Origin: Ischnura elegans
Taxonomy: Eukaryota > Arthropoda > Insecta > Odonata > Coenagrionidae
Length of the DNA stretch: 64,000 nucleotides
Assembly: GCF_921293095.1 (NCBI RefSeq)
Contig: NC_060257.1
Span: 54,596,968-54,660,967, forward strand
Reading direction: 5' to 3'
Each line of letters opens with the position of its first letter. Position 1 is the stretch's first letter. The notes under the pieces were generated by a model, which was not told where the DNA came from, did no database searches, and worked only from the letters and a program-made list of their open reading frames with translations. Of this stretch, positions 1-11,732 are shown in pieces. Both the position numbers and the translations under genes were made by a program.

Positions 1-1968
1 GTAATCATCGAATTATCAAGTATACTGACACGTGAAGTTAAAATGTCGTAATCCTATTGATTTATCTTCCCGTTTGGTCATCTACCCTATAATTCATGGT
101 CAAATACGCCCGCGGATGTAAAATCCTGCATGTTATAGCAATTCGACATATTTTAAGAAAACGCTGAATCGATATATATCTAATGAGACAAAACATGCAA
201 AACATATTTCCATTGGGGTTTGTGAAGAATACCAGGATGTGCACATTCACCAAATTTCATTGGTCCAACGGATATACGAATCAAGTTATGCCAATTTGCG
301 TATTTTCTATAATAATTGAATTGATATTTCGACTATACTGCATCTGTAATATAAAATCCGCAATGCTTTTGATTTTAATTCCGGTATATGGCCATTTACC
401 ATATAATTCCTAGTCAACTTTGCCCGTTGATATAAATTCCTATGTGTTATAACAATTCCATATATTTTAAGAAAAAGCAGATTCGATATATATCGAATGA
501 GAAACTATACACAAAAAATGTTTCCATTGGGCATTGTGAGGAATACCAAGTTGTACCCATTCACCAAATTTCATTGGTCCAACGCATATACTACTCAAGT
601 TATGCGTATTTGCATATTTGCTACAATAATCGATTCGATCTTTCGATTAAACTGCATCTGCACTGTAAAATCCGCAATGCTGTATATTATAATTCCAGTT
701 AATAGTCATCTACTCTATAATTCCTGGTCAACAATGCCTGTGGATGTAAAATCCCAAATGTTAAGGCAAATCGATATAATTTGGAAAATGAAGATTCGAT
801 ATGTATCGCATGTGAGACCATATACAAAACATATTTCCATTGGGCATTGTGAGAAATATCATGATATACCCATTCCCAAAATTTCTTTGGTCCAACTTAT
901 ATAGCAATCAAGTTATGCCAATTTGCGAATTTGCTATAATGATCGTATCGATCTTTCGATTATACTGACATCTGTACTGTAAAATCCGCAATGCTATTGG
1001 TTTAACTTCCAGTCTACGGGTATTTTCTATATGATTCCTGGTCAACTATGTCCTTGGATGTAAAATCCTGTATGTTATAGCAATTCGATAAATTTTAAGA
1101 GAAAGTCGATTCGATATATATCGAACGTGAGACTACATACAAAATAAATTTCCATTGGGCATTGTGAGGAATACCAATATGTACCCATTCACCAAATTTC
1201 ATTGGTCCAACGGAAAAACTATTGAAGTTATGCCAATTTACGTATTTGCTATAATAATCGAATCGACTTTTCGATCATACTGACATCTGTACTGTAAAAT
1301 CCGCAATGCTATTGGTTTAACTTTCAGTCTATGGGTATCTACTATGTAATACCTGGTCAACTATGCCCTTGGATGTAAAACCCTATATGTTATAGCAGTT
1401 CGATATATTTGAAGAAAAAGTAGATTCAATATATATCGCACGTTAGACTACATACAAAACATATTTCTATTGGGAATTGTGAGGAATACCAAGATGTGCA
1501 CATTCGCCAAATTTCATTGGTCCAACGGGTATACTTTTCAAGTTATACCAATTTGTGTATTTGCTATAATAATTGAATCGATTTTTCGATCATACTGACA
1601 TCTGTACTGTAAAATCCGCAATGCTATTGGTTTGAAATCCAGTCTATGGGTATCTACTATTTAATCCCTAGTCAACTATGTCCTTGGATGTTAAATCCTA
1701 CATGTTATAGCAATTCGATATATTTTAAGAAAAAGTAGATTCGATATATATCGCACGTGAGACCATATACAAAACATATTACAATTGAGTATTGTGAGGA
1801 ATACCAAGATGTACCCGTTCACCAAGTTTCATTGGTCTAACGTATACGCTAATCAAGTTATGCCAATTTGCATATTTGCTATACTAATCGAATCGTACTT
1901 TAGACAATAGTGACATCTGTACTGTAAAATCCGGAATCCTATTGATATCCCTTCCATTCTTTGGTCAA
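1..1968. repeat. satellite-like tandem array, unit about 314 bp, about 6 copies
   Basis: A recognisable core (CCATTGGG, then a GTGAGGAATACC-like block and a CACCAAATTTCATTGGTCC-like block) recurs at about 210, 524, 837, 1152, 1467 and 1782, a spacing of 313-315 bp. Each unit also carries a TATATATCG-like motif and a TCTGTACTGTAAAATCCGCAA-like block. Copies differ by scattered substitutions and small indels. The array is cut by the window's left edge and decays near 1,970. The unit is not a multiple of 3, and the short open frames inside are broken in neighbouring units, so I read it as noncoding satellite DNA. Confidence 0.9.
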
Positions 1969-3611
1969 TGCGTTATCCCTACCTTCTCTACTATCCCCGC
2001 TTTCAAAATTTAGCCTATGTTCTTATATTGGTGACGTAGATAGACGGGATGCGCGTATGTCTTACGGGGGCCTAATACAAAAAGGTATAAATTCATATCG
2101 ATGTATCTTCATTAGGAAACGTAATTCATCTAAATAATTTATGTGTGCGCATAATTCATTCTTTTCCTTACATATTGTTAAAATTTTTATCCCCGTAACT
2201 ATGTAAATAAGCCCAAAAAAAGGCTCAATCGAATACAACCTTGTATCGATCATAACTTCGAGTCTAATCAATCGATCCGCTTGATTTAACTTTTGTCGGA
2301 TGAAACACATTATCAGTTGTATTGTGTATGACTTCCATGTTCAAAACTTGATTAACAAAAAAGTTATTAGCGATTAAAGCGTATCCAAGGAGATTGGTAT
2401 CGATATAACTCGCACATGAATCGATCGAGCGGAATCATCACCATTGCAAAAGTTGACTATTTTAATGATGCTATTACCCTGAAAATTTCATCCATCTAGC
2501 TGAAATGGTTGCTAAGATATTTAAGGTTGTATGCTCCACAAAAAAATGGCGACAATGATTTTTCGCGTGCAGGACATTTTTCGGAATTTAATTATTAATT
2601 AACCAAGAGGGATACGGAGAAAGTGAGCTCAAACGTAAGGGTACAAGGTACCCTTTACGGTTTTTCTAGGAGATTCCAAATTTTCACATGGCACATGTCT
2701 CAAGGCCGAAATCCGAATTTGAATATTCGCCCATCACGACAATGTAAAATCGAAATCGTTTATTCCTCGGAATTGTTTCGACATATGAAAATTCCAAGAT
2801 AGCCAAAAAATCAACCAAAAAATTCTCTACCAAATAAGTCAAGGAATTTGTCGTACGATTATTGAAAGTTGGTCAAAAAAATTCCTAAACTTTTTCCATA
2901 AGAAAAGCATAGAAAACGTTCAAAAAATAATAAAAAATACTGAATATCAATTTGTCGCTATGGCAACTATACCAAAAAATCGAACAAAAAATCTACTTTA
3001 TGTCCATTGATTATCATGTTCCTCAGACGTTTAAAAACATAGAATGAAAGCGAAAACTTTTTAGTCCCATAAGGCTCCCATGTTAATTCAAGTCGATATA
3101 TCTCGAAAACTAATCGACTTTTTCAAGTTTTCAGATTTTTTCTCCCGATGAATTTTTTTTTACTTTTGCGTCCAATAAGCCAAATACCCACACCTATCAC
3201 AGTTTGGGCTGCGAATATTGATGAGTCAGTCAGTGGAATATCGATTTGCCATTATATATTAGCTTAATGCTTCCACATCAAACACACGATCTAGCTATTC
3301 CATCTTTATCAGAATATTTTTATCAGAATCCATGCCTGCGGACAAAAATGCCGAGTATATTGTGTAATTATAACAATTAAAATATTCACTGGAATATTGG
3401 CATCATGATCTTTTCCTTACAAAAATAGCAATGACACATTCATTATTGATTCGGTCGACTTGTTCAAAGGACGGCATGAATGAAGCGAAAGGTCAATAAA
3501 TTTTCCATGAATCATTATGAGATGTCTGTTTGCATCAAGGTAGGCCTAACTTCAAAACTATCAGTGGCTCTTGAAGTTATGCATACTGCGAGCCAAACCT
3601 GATACAAAGGC
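1969..3611. other. AT-rich intergenic DNA, no gene seen
   Basis: AT-rich sequence with only short open frames on both strands. None shows a recognisable domain or codon-level pattern. I saw no terminal repeats. Confidence 0.6.
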
Positions 3612-3614
3612 TTA

Positions 3615-3700
3615 GTACTATGGGGGAAAAAAGTATCCCAACAGAGTTTGTGCCGCCACCATCGCTTCGCAGGAGAATGGATTCCCTTTCCAACGGTATA
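3615..3700 (+). repeat. short block shared with 13,239-13,319 (opposite strand)
   Basis: About 80 bp matches the reverse complement of 13,239-13,319 at roughly 80 percent by eye. Both copies can be read as a peptide around YYGG-KYPN-VCAAT, in which several differences are conservative. It may be a fragment of a dispersed element or of a decayed exon. The family is not recognised. Confidence 0.5.
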
Positions 3701-5018
3701 TAATCCTTGGAATGAGACGACGGAAATTCAAATACGGTCTTTTTTCAGCCACCAAGGTCGTGGCAGTGAATTTGCCTGCCTCAGAACGAGGTTCGAACGT
3801 ATTTCGAACTCCTCTCTAGAGTGCTGGCGCATTCGATATCCTAAGGAATTGTGCCTTCCTTTTACCCGCTATATCCCTCTATCCCTCCTTTCCGTTCCTT
3901 CTTCGCACCTACACTGGCACTCTCTAATAATAATAAAATAAAAATATTATTAATTCACTAGTCAACAAAAACTTTTTTTTCTATCGTAGTGATTTTGCTG
4001 GGTCATCATAGAGGTGCTCTTCGTCCTGATTCCAAATCTGGGCTCAGATGTTTTCTATCACGTCTAGTTTCTTTAGTACAACCGAATTAAATAAGAGTTC
4101 AAGGATATTTAAGCAAATAAATCGTGATTTTAAAAAATGTGAAAAAATGGCACATTCATAGGATTTTCTTGAATATTAAGCATCTGGTAGGTCCCTGTTA
4201 AGTGTCCATCAGTAATATGCTAAGATGTTGCTGAAATTTCCAAAGTACTATTTTTCCAAATGTAAAACATCTTGGTTGAAACGCTCACTGTGATCATCTC
4301 TAACAGCGCTGAGTTTTGGTGGAAAAAGGCAAGGTGTGAGTCGAGAAAATATATTTTTTTTAATCATATTGCAGCTCATTTTTTGGTAAAATTAATTATA
4401 TAAGCCACCAGATCATGATAATTTTCAGCCTTGATATTTCCTAAAGAATGTCCAGATACATTTCTGAATGCGTTCCACGCGCTTTTTTCCGTTGACCTCA
4501 ATTGCTGTTGAAATTCCTAATCCTTCAGCGCTTCCCTAATCTGTGGCCCAATACAAATTCCTTCTTTGATCTTTGCCTCATTTAATTGAAGGACTTTTTG
4601 TTCCAAATAAGAAAAATCAGCACTATTTTTCCATTGCTCTCACAAAATTGAAAAAGTCCTTATTTCATATGCAGAGGTGGAAAAAGAATATTTTTTGGAT
4701 CGACCAAAGGCCGACAAAGGACATTTTTGGATCCAGGAACGAGTTCATTATGTTCTGGACAATTTTTCTTTCAAGTAATAATTCTTTTCTGTCTCTTATA
4801 TCCCACTCGAAGATGAAGCAACAACATTTCGTAAAACCAAATTGTAAGCCTAATCAAATTGCAATTACTTTTAGGTGACCTCAAATTTTCCATTCATATT
4901 TTTGGTAGTTTTTTTTTTTCTAAAAGTAACTGCGCATTTTCGTAACATTCTTTCATTTCAGTTTAATGAGTTAATAGTATCAATGGAAGCTCATTGCCAT
5001 TATGTAAGAGATTAGTCT
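3701..5018. other. AT-rich intergenic DNA, no gene seen
   Basis: No supported coding sequence. An open frame of 101 codons at 4,573-4,878 has no recognisable motif and the composition of random AT-rich DNA. Confidence 0.55.
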
Positions 5019-5022
5019 TTAA

Positions 5023-5855
5023 CCTTTTCCCTACCGTACACGTATATATACGTGTGGACGTTTCCTGACCCGGGAGACCACGGGCGTATATGTACGTGTG
5101 AGATTTTCCAGGTCAAGAAAACGAAACCCGTATATATCCGTTTTCTAGCTCTCCAATTTCAGTACCGTCGTGGGGTTAGGTCGCCTTTGTCTCGGGACCC
5201 AACGTTTCGGGGTTTAGGATTAACCCTCTGAATCCGGTAGCAGGTACCCGGACCCTTCGTCTTTTATTACCCCTCTCAGCGGTAAGGGACAGCGGGCATA
5301 CAAATGTTTGTAGAGTCAATTTTCGAAATAAATATTTGTTCATTTCTCAAGAAATATAAACTAAGAATTGAAGTGTTTGTCTTATGAGCAGCGTTTACAA
5401 TTTTTAAACGAAATTCTACGACAAATATTAACTTATATTTCGAGTTATGTATAAACATCAACATGGAAATTGTTGCTGCGTTAAATGCTTTGATAATGGC
5501 CTTAGAGCTTCGTTAAAAATTTGACAATGCTCAGATAAAAATGAGGAATTATATTCAATGTCTGTAATTTACGTGCAAACAACAATTATCCAGTTGCTAA
5601 ATACATATAAGCAATACATAAGTTGACCGCGAACCAATGCCACAGGTATGGTTGTAAACCCGGAAAGGAGGGAGCACAACTACTCTCAGAGTCCGAGATA
5701 ATATGGAGTCCCACCGTGGAGGGGTCGAAAAAGGTTCAGCGAGACCCTTCTTAACGAATGCCCTCCAAAAATGCTCCGTACCACGAGAAAGAAGAGTCTC
5801 TTGGGGCTCGGTACAGCAGTCAAGCTAAGACGAAAACTCCGCGGTCTGGAAAGGG
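5023..5855. mobile_element. piggyBac-like nonautonomous element (TTAA duplication)
   Basis: The block is flanked on both sides by TTAA (5,019-5,022 and 5,856-5,859). Its ends are inverted and similar: CCTTTTCCCTACCG on the left, and the complement of CGGTCTGGAAAGGG on the right. TTAA target duplication with C-rich termini is the piggyBac signature. There is no transposase frame in the 833 bp. The left subterminal region holds palindromic ACGTATATATACGT-type motifs. A second, interrupted copy of the right-hand part lies at 44,284-44,830. Confidence 0.7.
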
Positions 5856-5859
5856 TTAA

Positions 5860-6409
5860 TATAACCTAGGAGGAGTAAATGAACATACGTAATCATCTGT
5901 GTTGAATTCAAAATTTAGAGTATCCATAACGGAGAGAACATCATTGCAAAAATCAAATGGTTTTCTAGAGAAAAAATCAATTCTAATTTGTCATGGCGAG
6001 ATCGAGACATTAAAAGTTTCGTATGTGGATCCAGCTATTTCCCACCAATCTTACGACCATTCGTGGTCCTAATATTTCACCCTACTTTTTTGATAAAATT
6101 TAAACCGTGCACTTGATCATTTAAATTCTCTTGTGCTATAAAATGAGGTCCATCAGATGTACTCGCTCCAAAATTTGGGTCCTCCGAGTTTCCGAATCCT
6201 TCCTTATCACGTTCTTGATTATTTTCTGAATCTTCGCTAAGACTAATATACTCCATTGGTTCCGGCTCTTGTACATTTTCAGAGTGAGGGAACATTAGTA
6301 TCGTTGATTCAAAGTTGCCTGGATATTTTACTGTGTGTTTTGACTTCAGTGTAATTCGTTTCATTTTTTCAACAAAAATAACAGTCTGAAGAAGGATCGG
6401 CCAAATCAT
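5860..6409 (-). pseudogene. decayed coding remnant, acidic protein of an uncharacterised arthropod repeat-associated family
   Basis: The minus strand is open for 110 codons at 6,077-6,409, with an acidic, Ser/Asn-rich stretch followed by an HFIAQENLNDQVHGLN-like segment. Downstream, across stop codons, a segment containing KPFDFCNDVLSVMDTL is readable in the same region. From memory, the two segments resemble in order a protein found in many arthropod genomes as multi-copy uncharacterised genes; this is recall, not a search. The remnant ends almost exactly at the piggyBac-like element at 5,855, which may have truncated it. No function is assigned. Confidence 0.35.
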
Positions 6410-6899
6410 GGGAATGGCAAATTCCTTATAATGTTTTCCCTTAGTCCAACCGGTAAGAAGCCCTACAATGGTGCCTCACAACGCATGGGGAGCCCATTCT
6501 TTATCTTGGCCTACCAACAGGCAGTCAAAAAAAACCTTATGTCTGAAAAAGGGAGGAATTTTCCACCTTTGAGCCTTAAAAGTAATTTCACCGTATTCAT
6601 AACCAAAGTCATCTGGATGGTTTACGCACTATCTAGGCTTGAATAAAGCTAAGCCACTTCTCAGCGATTACATTATAATACGCTGTAATTTCCTGCGATC
6701 AACAAAATTCTCAAATTATTCTGAAACAACTCGGTTGAGACCAATTTGGGTCCAATGTGCAGCACTCTTTTATATTTTGAATTCATAAGTTAGCTGCAAG
6801 ATTATTCCATGCAAGCTAAATTTTAATGCGCCGTTTTGGGTACTTAAGCACTGAATTTTTAATCAAGAGAAACTCACGATTCCCCGAAAAATATAGGGG
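6410..6899. other. intergenic, no gene seen
   Basis: Unremarkable AT-rich sequence without supported features. The short frames have no recognisable motifs. Confidence 0.5.
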
Positions 6900-7560
6900 G
6901 TAGGATGTGCCGCGTAGGTTCAGTCTGCGCCAGAGAGAGGCTCACGGGCGCTACTCCGATTACATTACAGCTACAGCTGCATCTACATAATAACCTCCGA
7001 GCCACGTCTAGGGTGTTTAACAGGGGAGCACGCATTAGGATACGCCGACGACCAGAGACCGGAAGTCTTAGCCTCTGAATGTTTGTCCAACCATACATGC
7101 GTCGGCATTGGATTTGCGCAAATAAAGAATTTTCACGGGCACAAAAAAGCGTCAATAGCAATTGTAGCTCGCGGCTGAGCTTTAAGCCACCGAGTGCGTC
7201 CACCGGGTGTCGGATGGTGGGTCAACCTCTAGATATAGAGGTTAGCTGCGATATAAGCAAGTTTACTTGTCGAATAAGCAGTCGTGGACAAAAAGCGGCG
7301 GTTATCCGAGGTGGTATGGGTCTATCCCTGGGTGAGATAGGCAATCTAAATGATACACTAAACCTGTGAAGATACCGTGACTTGGCGATGAGAGGCCGCC
7401 AACAATTATGCCTCACATCACCCGGAGGAGAGGGCAGCAGCTCTTCTTCATATGAGTGAAGGTGGAGATCACGATGGTCAGTACAGCGACACCCAGGCCG
7501 GCCCTTATTTTTCAGAATTGCGAAAATTTGTTTTCCTGGTCTAAAAATGATCCAAATGAG
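6900..7560. other. relatively GC-rich island, possibly a transposon fragment
   Basis: This stretch is clearly richer in G and C than its surroundings and contains overlapping open frames of about 100 codons on both strands, which GC-rich DNA gives by chance. The segment at 6,960-7,040 (repeated CTAC/CAGCTGCA motifs, then CGAGCCAC and GGGTGTTT) resembles, from memory, a widespread arthropod repeat. There is no conserved domain and no terminal repeat. Confidence 0.3.
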
Positions 7561-8289
7561 GTCTATATTCACGTGCTAAAATTTGGTTACTTTAAAATAA
7601 CGGCAACCCGTGCCCCAAGGGCCCTAAGCACTAAGGACCCTCAATTGAGTTTTTTGGGGTCAAAAAAGTGCTATTCCTAGGTAAAACGTAAAAGTAAAGT
7701 TCATTAGGGCCAATTTTCTATTTTTTTTTACCTATCTCTAAGCGTTTAGGAGATTTCCTCCGTCGTAAAGGTATCCACCACCGGGTAAAGGGCGCCACCC
7801 CGCACCGCGGCACCGCTGAGTTACGGCCCGCACCACTTACTACAGACTTCCCCTCAACACCCTCCCCTCCCTCAGCAAAGACTTTGCTCCTGATGACAAG
7901 ATTTACATGCTAGTGGTGCAGTATTGAATAGGTTGTTCCTCTTGTGTCATGATTAATGCTTTTAAAGCCTATAATGTCAATTTTAACCCTTCAACGCCGT
8001 CCTATGTACTGGGTACCGACCCCTGAAACCTTGATTTTTTGCCGCCATACGGCCGCGAACCATTCCAGCAGGCTTTGTTCCAAAGTACTCTTTATGTACA
8101 AAATATTATAAGCTTGTGATAAAATTGTGTCTATGAATTACAAAGGAATGAAGGGAATGAGCAGGGCTTCCAGGGCTCCAACAGTAGATAGAAATATTCA
8201 AGGAAGACGAAACGAGGTAGTCAGTTCACGGATGTAGATCACTGTGGAGAGATAGTTCTTGTGTATAGTGTGCTAAGGATAGAAGGTGC
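7561..8289. other. intergenic, no gene seen
   Basis: No supported gene. A C-rich patch at 7,770-7,870 and a TTTTAACCCTTCAACGCCG-like string at about 7,980, similar to the end of the piggyBac-like family at 5,855, are the only distinctive parts. Confidence 0.45.
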
Positions 8290-8765
8290 TAAGCTGAAAA
8301 TACCAGCATAGAAGTAAGGAAACAATTCATCAGATGCTACGTATGGAGTATGTTTCTCTATGGATGCGAGGCTTGAACGGTGACAGCAGCAGAGAAGTCA
8401 AGAGTGGAAGCATTCGAAATGTGGTGCTACCGAATAATGATGAAGATAAAATGGATTGACCGTATGAGTAAACAGGAAGTGCAAAGGAGAGTGGGAGAGA
8501 AGAGAAGCCTCCTAAAAACATTAAGCAGAAGAAGGGACAACTTAGTTGGCCACATTTTGAGGCACGATGGTCTGATGAAGACAATCGTTGAAGGACAAGT
8601 GGAAGGGAAAAAGGGCAAGGGACGGCACCGAATGAGTTATATAGGACAGGTTATAAAGGATGTAAAAGAGAATAAATATGAAGCTATGAAGAGATTAGCG
8701 GATAGAAGAGAGAAATGGAGAGCTGCGTCAAACCAATCTTAGGATTGTTGACTAATGATGATGAG
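8290..8765 (+). pseudogene. 3' fragment of a non-LTR retrotransposon (reverse transcriptase C-terminal tail)
   Basis: The frame at 8,380-8,742 encodes the region that follows the reverse transcriptase domain in many arthropod LINEs: a VEAFEMWCYR-type segment, the block RRDNLVGHILRHDG, EGQVEGKKGKGRHR, and REKWRAASNQS at the C terminus. Upstream, the same frame continues through VRKQFIRCYVWSMFLYGCEA but meets a stop (TGA) at 8,370-8,380. It ends at a GATGATGA-rich tail, typical of LINE 3' ends. This is a 5'-truncated, dead copy. Fragments of the same family lie in the protease introns (18,688-18,760, 21,425-21,605, 30,190-30,700, 32,396-32,463 and 48,090-48,250). Confidence 0.75.
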
Positions 8766-9200
8766 CAATTGTAGTCACAGCGGATGCAGTACAGCGCGAT
8801 TGTCAACAAACACCCACGTTAATCTTAGCGATGATACGACGTTCTCTCTTAAAAAACCGTAAATACTGCAATGGGAGACTTATAAAAGTATGCGAACAAC
8901 TAAACTTCCTGTTGAAAATAAGATTCTTTTCTTGAAAAAGATCTATTACGTCAATCAATAACTTGTATTGGAGTACGATTTCACCGTTGATTAAATAGAA
9001 GAAAATGTTTTCGTAGTATTGAGAATCGGATATCTTTTATTCGTCCGGTCAATTTCGGAGTGTTCCAAAATTATTATGCTCGTTCTAGAGGTCATTTTAT
9101 AAATATTTATTGGCGCAAATCGTCAAGGGACACGTGACACATGGGTGATGCCTGGGTGAGACATGGGTGATACTAACATCCGTGAGGAATGACGTCTTCC
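8766..9200. other. intergenic, no gene seen
   Basis: No coding signal. The imperfectly repeated CATGGGTGATGCCTGGGTGA at 9,130-9,165 lies just upstream of the promoter candidate. Confidence 0.4.
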
Positions 9201-9345
9201 GATTTCCCCTCTTTGGTGGGTCCACGGTAGCTCACAATGCTATATAAGCAGAGGCCCACAGCATTTCCAAGTCACTTTCACCAGGACAGCGGAATTGAGA
9301 AGACCAGACGCATCTGATCCAGAATCATCCCATACTATATATTCG
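9201..9345 (+). promoter_or_regulatory. candidate RNA polymerase II promoter with noncoding first exon
   Basis: A strong TATA box (TATATAAG at 9,240-9,247) is followed about 30 bp later by an initiator-like TCACTT, a GC-balanced transcript-like stretch without ATG, and a perfect donor (TATATTCG|GTAAGT) at about 9,345. This layout is that of an insect 5' UTR exon. I could not find the coding exon it would splice to, and an LTR-type origin is possible. Confidence is therefore modest. Confidence 0.35.
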
Positions 9346-11732
9346 GTAAGTTTTAGTATTTAAGCTCAATGAATACGCCAATGCTTGCAGTATCTTTCAC
9401 CTGATAGACTCATAATACTGATCCTGTAAATATTTAAATACGAAATAATGAGTAAACGGCCTAAATGTTTGCTTCACATTGGTGGCATCTGGAAATTTTC
9501 ATATCAATACGTTACATTATGCTTCATTGCGTTGGATTTATTACCACTTTGGGTGCTGAGGGCGTAATATTACGCCACGTAAAATCCTTCGACTTTTGGT
9601 ACCTACGTAATTTTACGCTATCCGTCTCTTGAAAAATCGTAGCCTGCCATTTTTCAACTTAGTGGTTCTAACCTCTAAATAAAAAAATAAAAAAACGATA
9701 GAAAAATTAATACTTTTGTGATATCATTAATATTTTTGCTACAGGCGTCATATTAATTCATCCGTCTTTTAAAAAACGCAGTTTCCTATTTTTTAACAAA
9801 ATGGCACTAGCCTCAAAATAAATAAATGAAAAAAAGGAAAATTCATTCATTAAAGGGATACAAAACATCTATTTCTCGCATCAACGGTTAGTTCTTAATA
9901 AATAACACAAAATTATTGGTAGCGCCCAGTACTGAGAGGTCAGCATGGTAAGCATTAAAAAACAAATTTGTTTAATTACTTTTATTTAATATTAGTTATA
10001 CGCTTTTATATTCGATTACTTATATCGCAATTTTGCACTGTTTCTCGCGGAAAAATATTGTGATATTTGCCAGTACGACCCTGTACCCCACATGAGATGG
10101 GGTGAAAATCGCCTTGACCCACGGCCCCCCTAAATGCCACCCGTAACTTATAGATAACCCCAAATGCGTGTACAAAGTACCACCTATCAACTATTTTAGT
10201 CCTTTTTAACTAGGGAAAAAAACTAATTACTACACCTTTCCGATGGGCAAAACATCTTTCTTCGTTAATGATTTCTATTGGTCATGAAATGGCAAAGTAA
10301 AGATCTTTCTATATTTTTTATGTTACACTGAATGATATTTATTTTTAATTGCTCAAGAAATATAAGCCATTAGCGTAGCCCTCGAATCTCTGACGGCTTT
10401 ATTTCTAATTTATTTCTGATAATTTGGGCATCGCTTTCTTTACGGATTTAGCAGTATTTTTTTAACTGCGCGGATTTCTTTGTATTCTATTAATTTAACG
10501 TAGATAGTATTTCTGCGCTGAATCTTATATACTCGTTACATATAAATGGTATGGCATTTCGTATGCGTAGTAGTACCTCTCTCTCGCTATGTCATCCACA
10601 AATATTTTCAAGAAAGCTTGACGAATCCAGGGGCGGTCTGGGTAGATTGGGAGCCCTTGAGAAGGACTTATGGTGGGGCAATCCTTACTCCTTACCGGAA
10701 AATTCGGTAGTCCTCTTCGAATAATTTTAGAAAACTGCATGCACGAAAAAGATTATTTCTCGATTCTGTCTTTTAAAAACAAGATAAAAGTTAATGAAAA
10801 TTAAATTTCCGCATTAAAAAATACTGTGAAAATTGATAATTACAGGTGTAAAGCTGGTAAATTTTGAAGTGAAGTAAAGTTCTCTCATATATATATAGAA
10901 AATGCTTTCCTTGACGCTGCACTGAAATTTAAAAAAAGGCTCAAAAATAACCTTACGATTAACCTTTTCACAAAATCATCAGGTTCTCTAATACCTTCAT
11001 TTATTTTCACATAATATTTTAACGCTATTCTGTAATGAAAGCTACCAATGAAATCGTAAAATTTTATAATTGCAATAATCTAAGGTTCAAGTACTTATTT
11101 ATATCGCGGGGAAAGCATTTTTCAGATGACTCTTAAAACCAACAGAATCAGCTCTTAAAAAGGAAAACTTTACGTTCTTTCTTGAAAATTTCCGTGGAAT
11201 TTAGAGAAACCTTTGCAGTTACTACCCTATGGTCACTTATTCCTTCGGCGGTTCTCACGTTTATTACCTGATTAGGTATACTTGTCGCTATTGAATCAGG
11301 AATACTTTCTCCTCTGTTGGGTGTGGTTGCTATTTAAAATAATTTTTTTATGTAAAAATGTGTAATGAACTCTCGCAAATCAATTAATCTCAAAAATCAA
11401 GTTTCTTTCAGGGTATGCTATGCTGTTTATTTGCGTTTCATAATCTAACTTTGATGTTATATCTGCGTTTGGTGCTCTTTAGTACTAACTACTAAGTAAT
11501 ATATTTTTAGATTTAAGATATTTAATTGAACACCACGAAGATTAAACGCTGGTCTCAGTTATGGTATCCGCTTATCTGACGATTGAATTATTTACAGTTA
11601 TTAATACTCCGCCTCCAGTTCGATTTATTCAATTTTTTCGATGAACAATGAACGATTTTGTGAAGATTTTACCGTCTGAATCTTCATCTGTTAGTCAGCT
11701 ATTTGTTCCCATGATAACATTTTACTTCGTCC
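9346..11732. other. intergenic or intronic DNA with a diverged intron-type repeat at about 9,500-10,160
   Basis: No gene is seen. The part from GCTTCATTGCGTTGGATTTA (about 9,520) through CTCGCGGAAAAATATTGTGA to ACATGAGATGGGGTGA (about 10,100) follows, with gaps, the same order of motifs as intron 3 of the protease copies (19,890-20,110; 47,040-47,240). It is an older copy of that dispersed sequence. Confidence 0.45.

Noticed and set aside
183-904. Open frames of 76-135 codons in the first kilobase
   Set aside because: They lie in the 314-bp tandem array, are broken in neighbouring units, and the unit length is not a multiple of three.
6874-7572. Several frames of about 100 codons on both strands in the GC-rich island
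   Set aside because: All overlap one another on both strands, as expected by chance when stop codons are rare; no domain visible.
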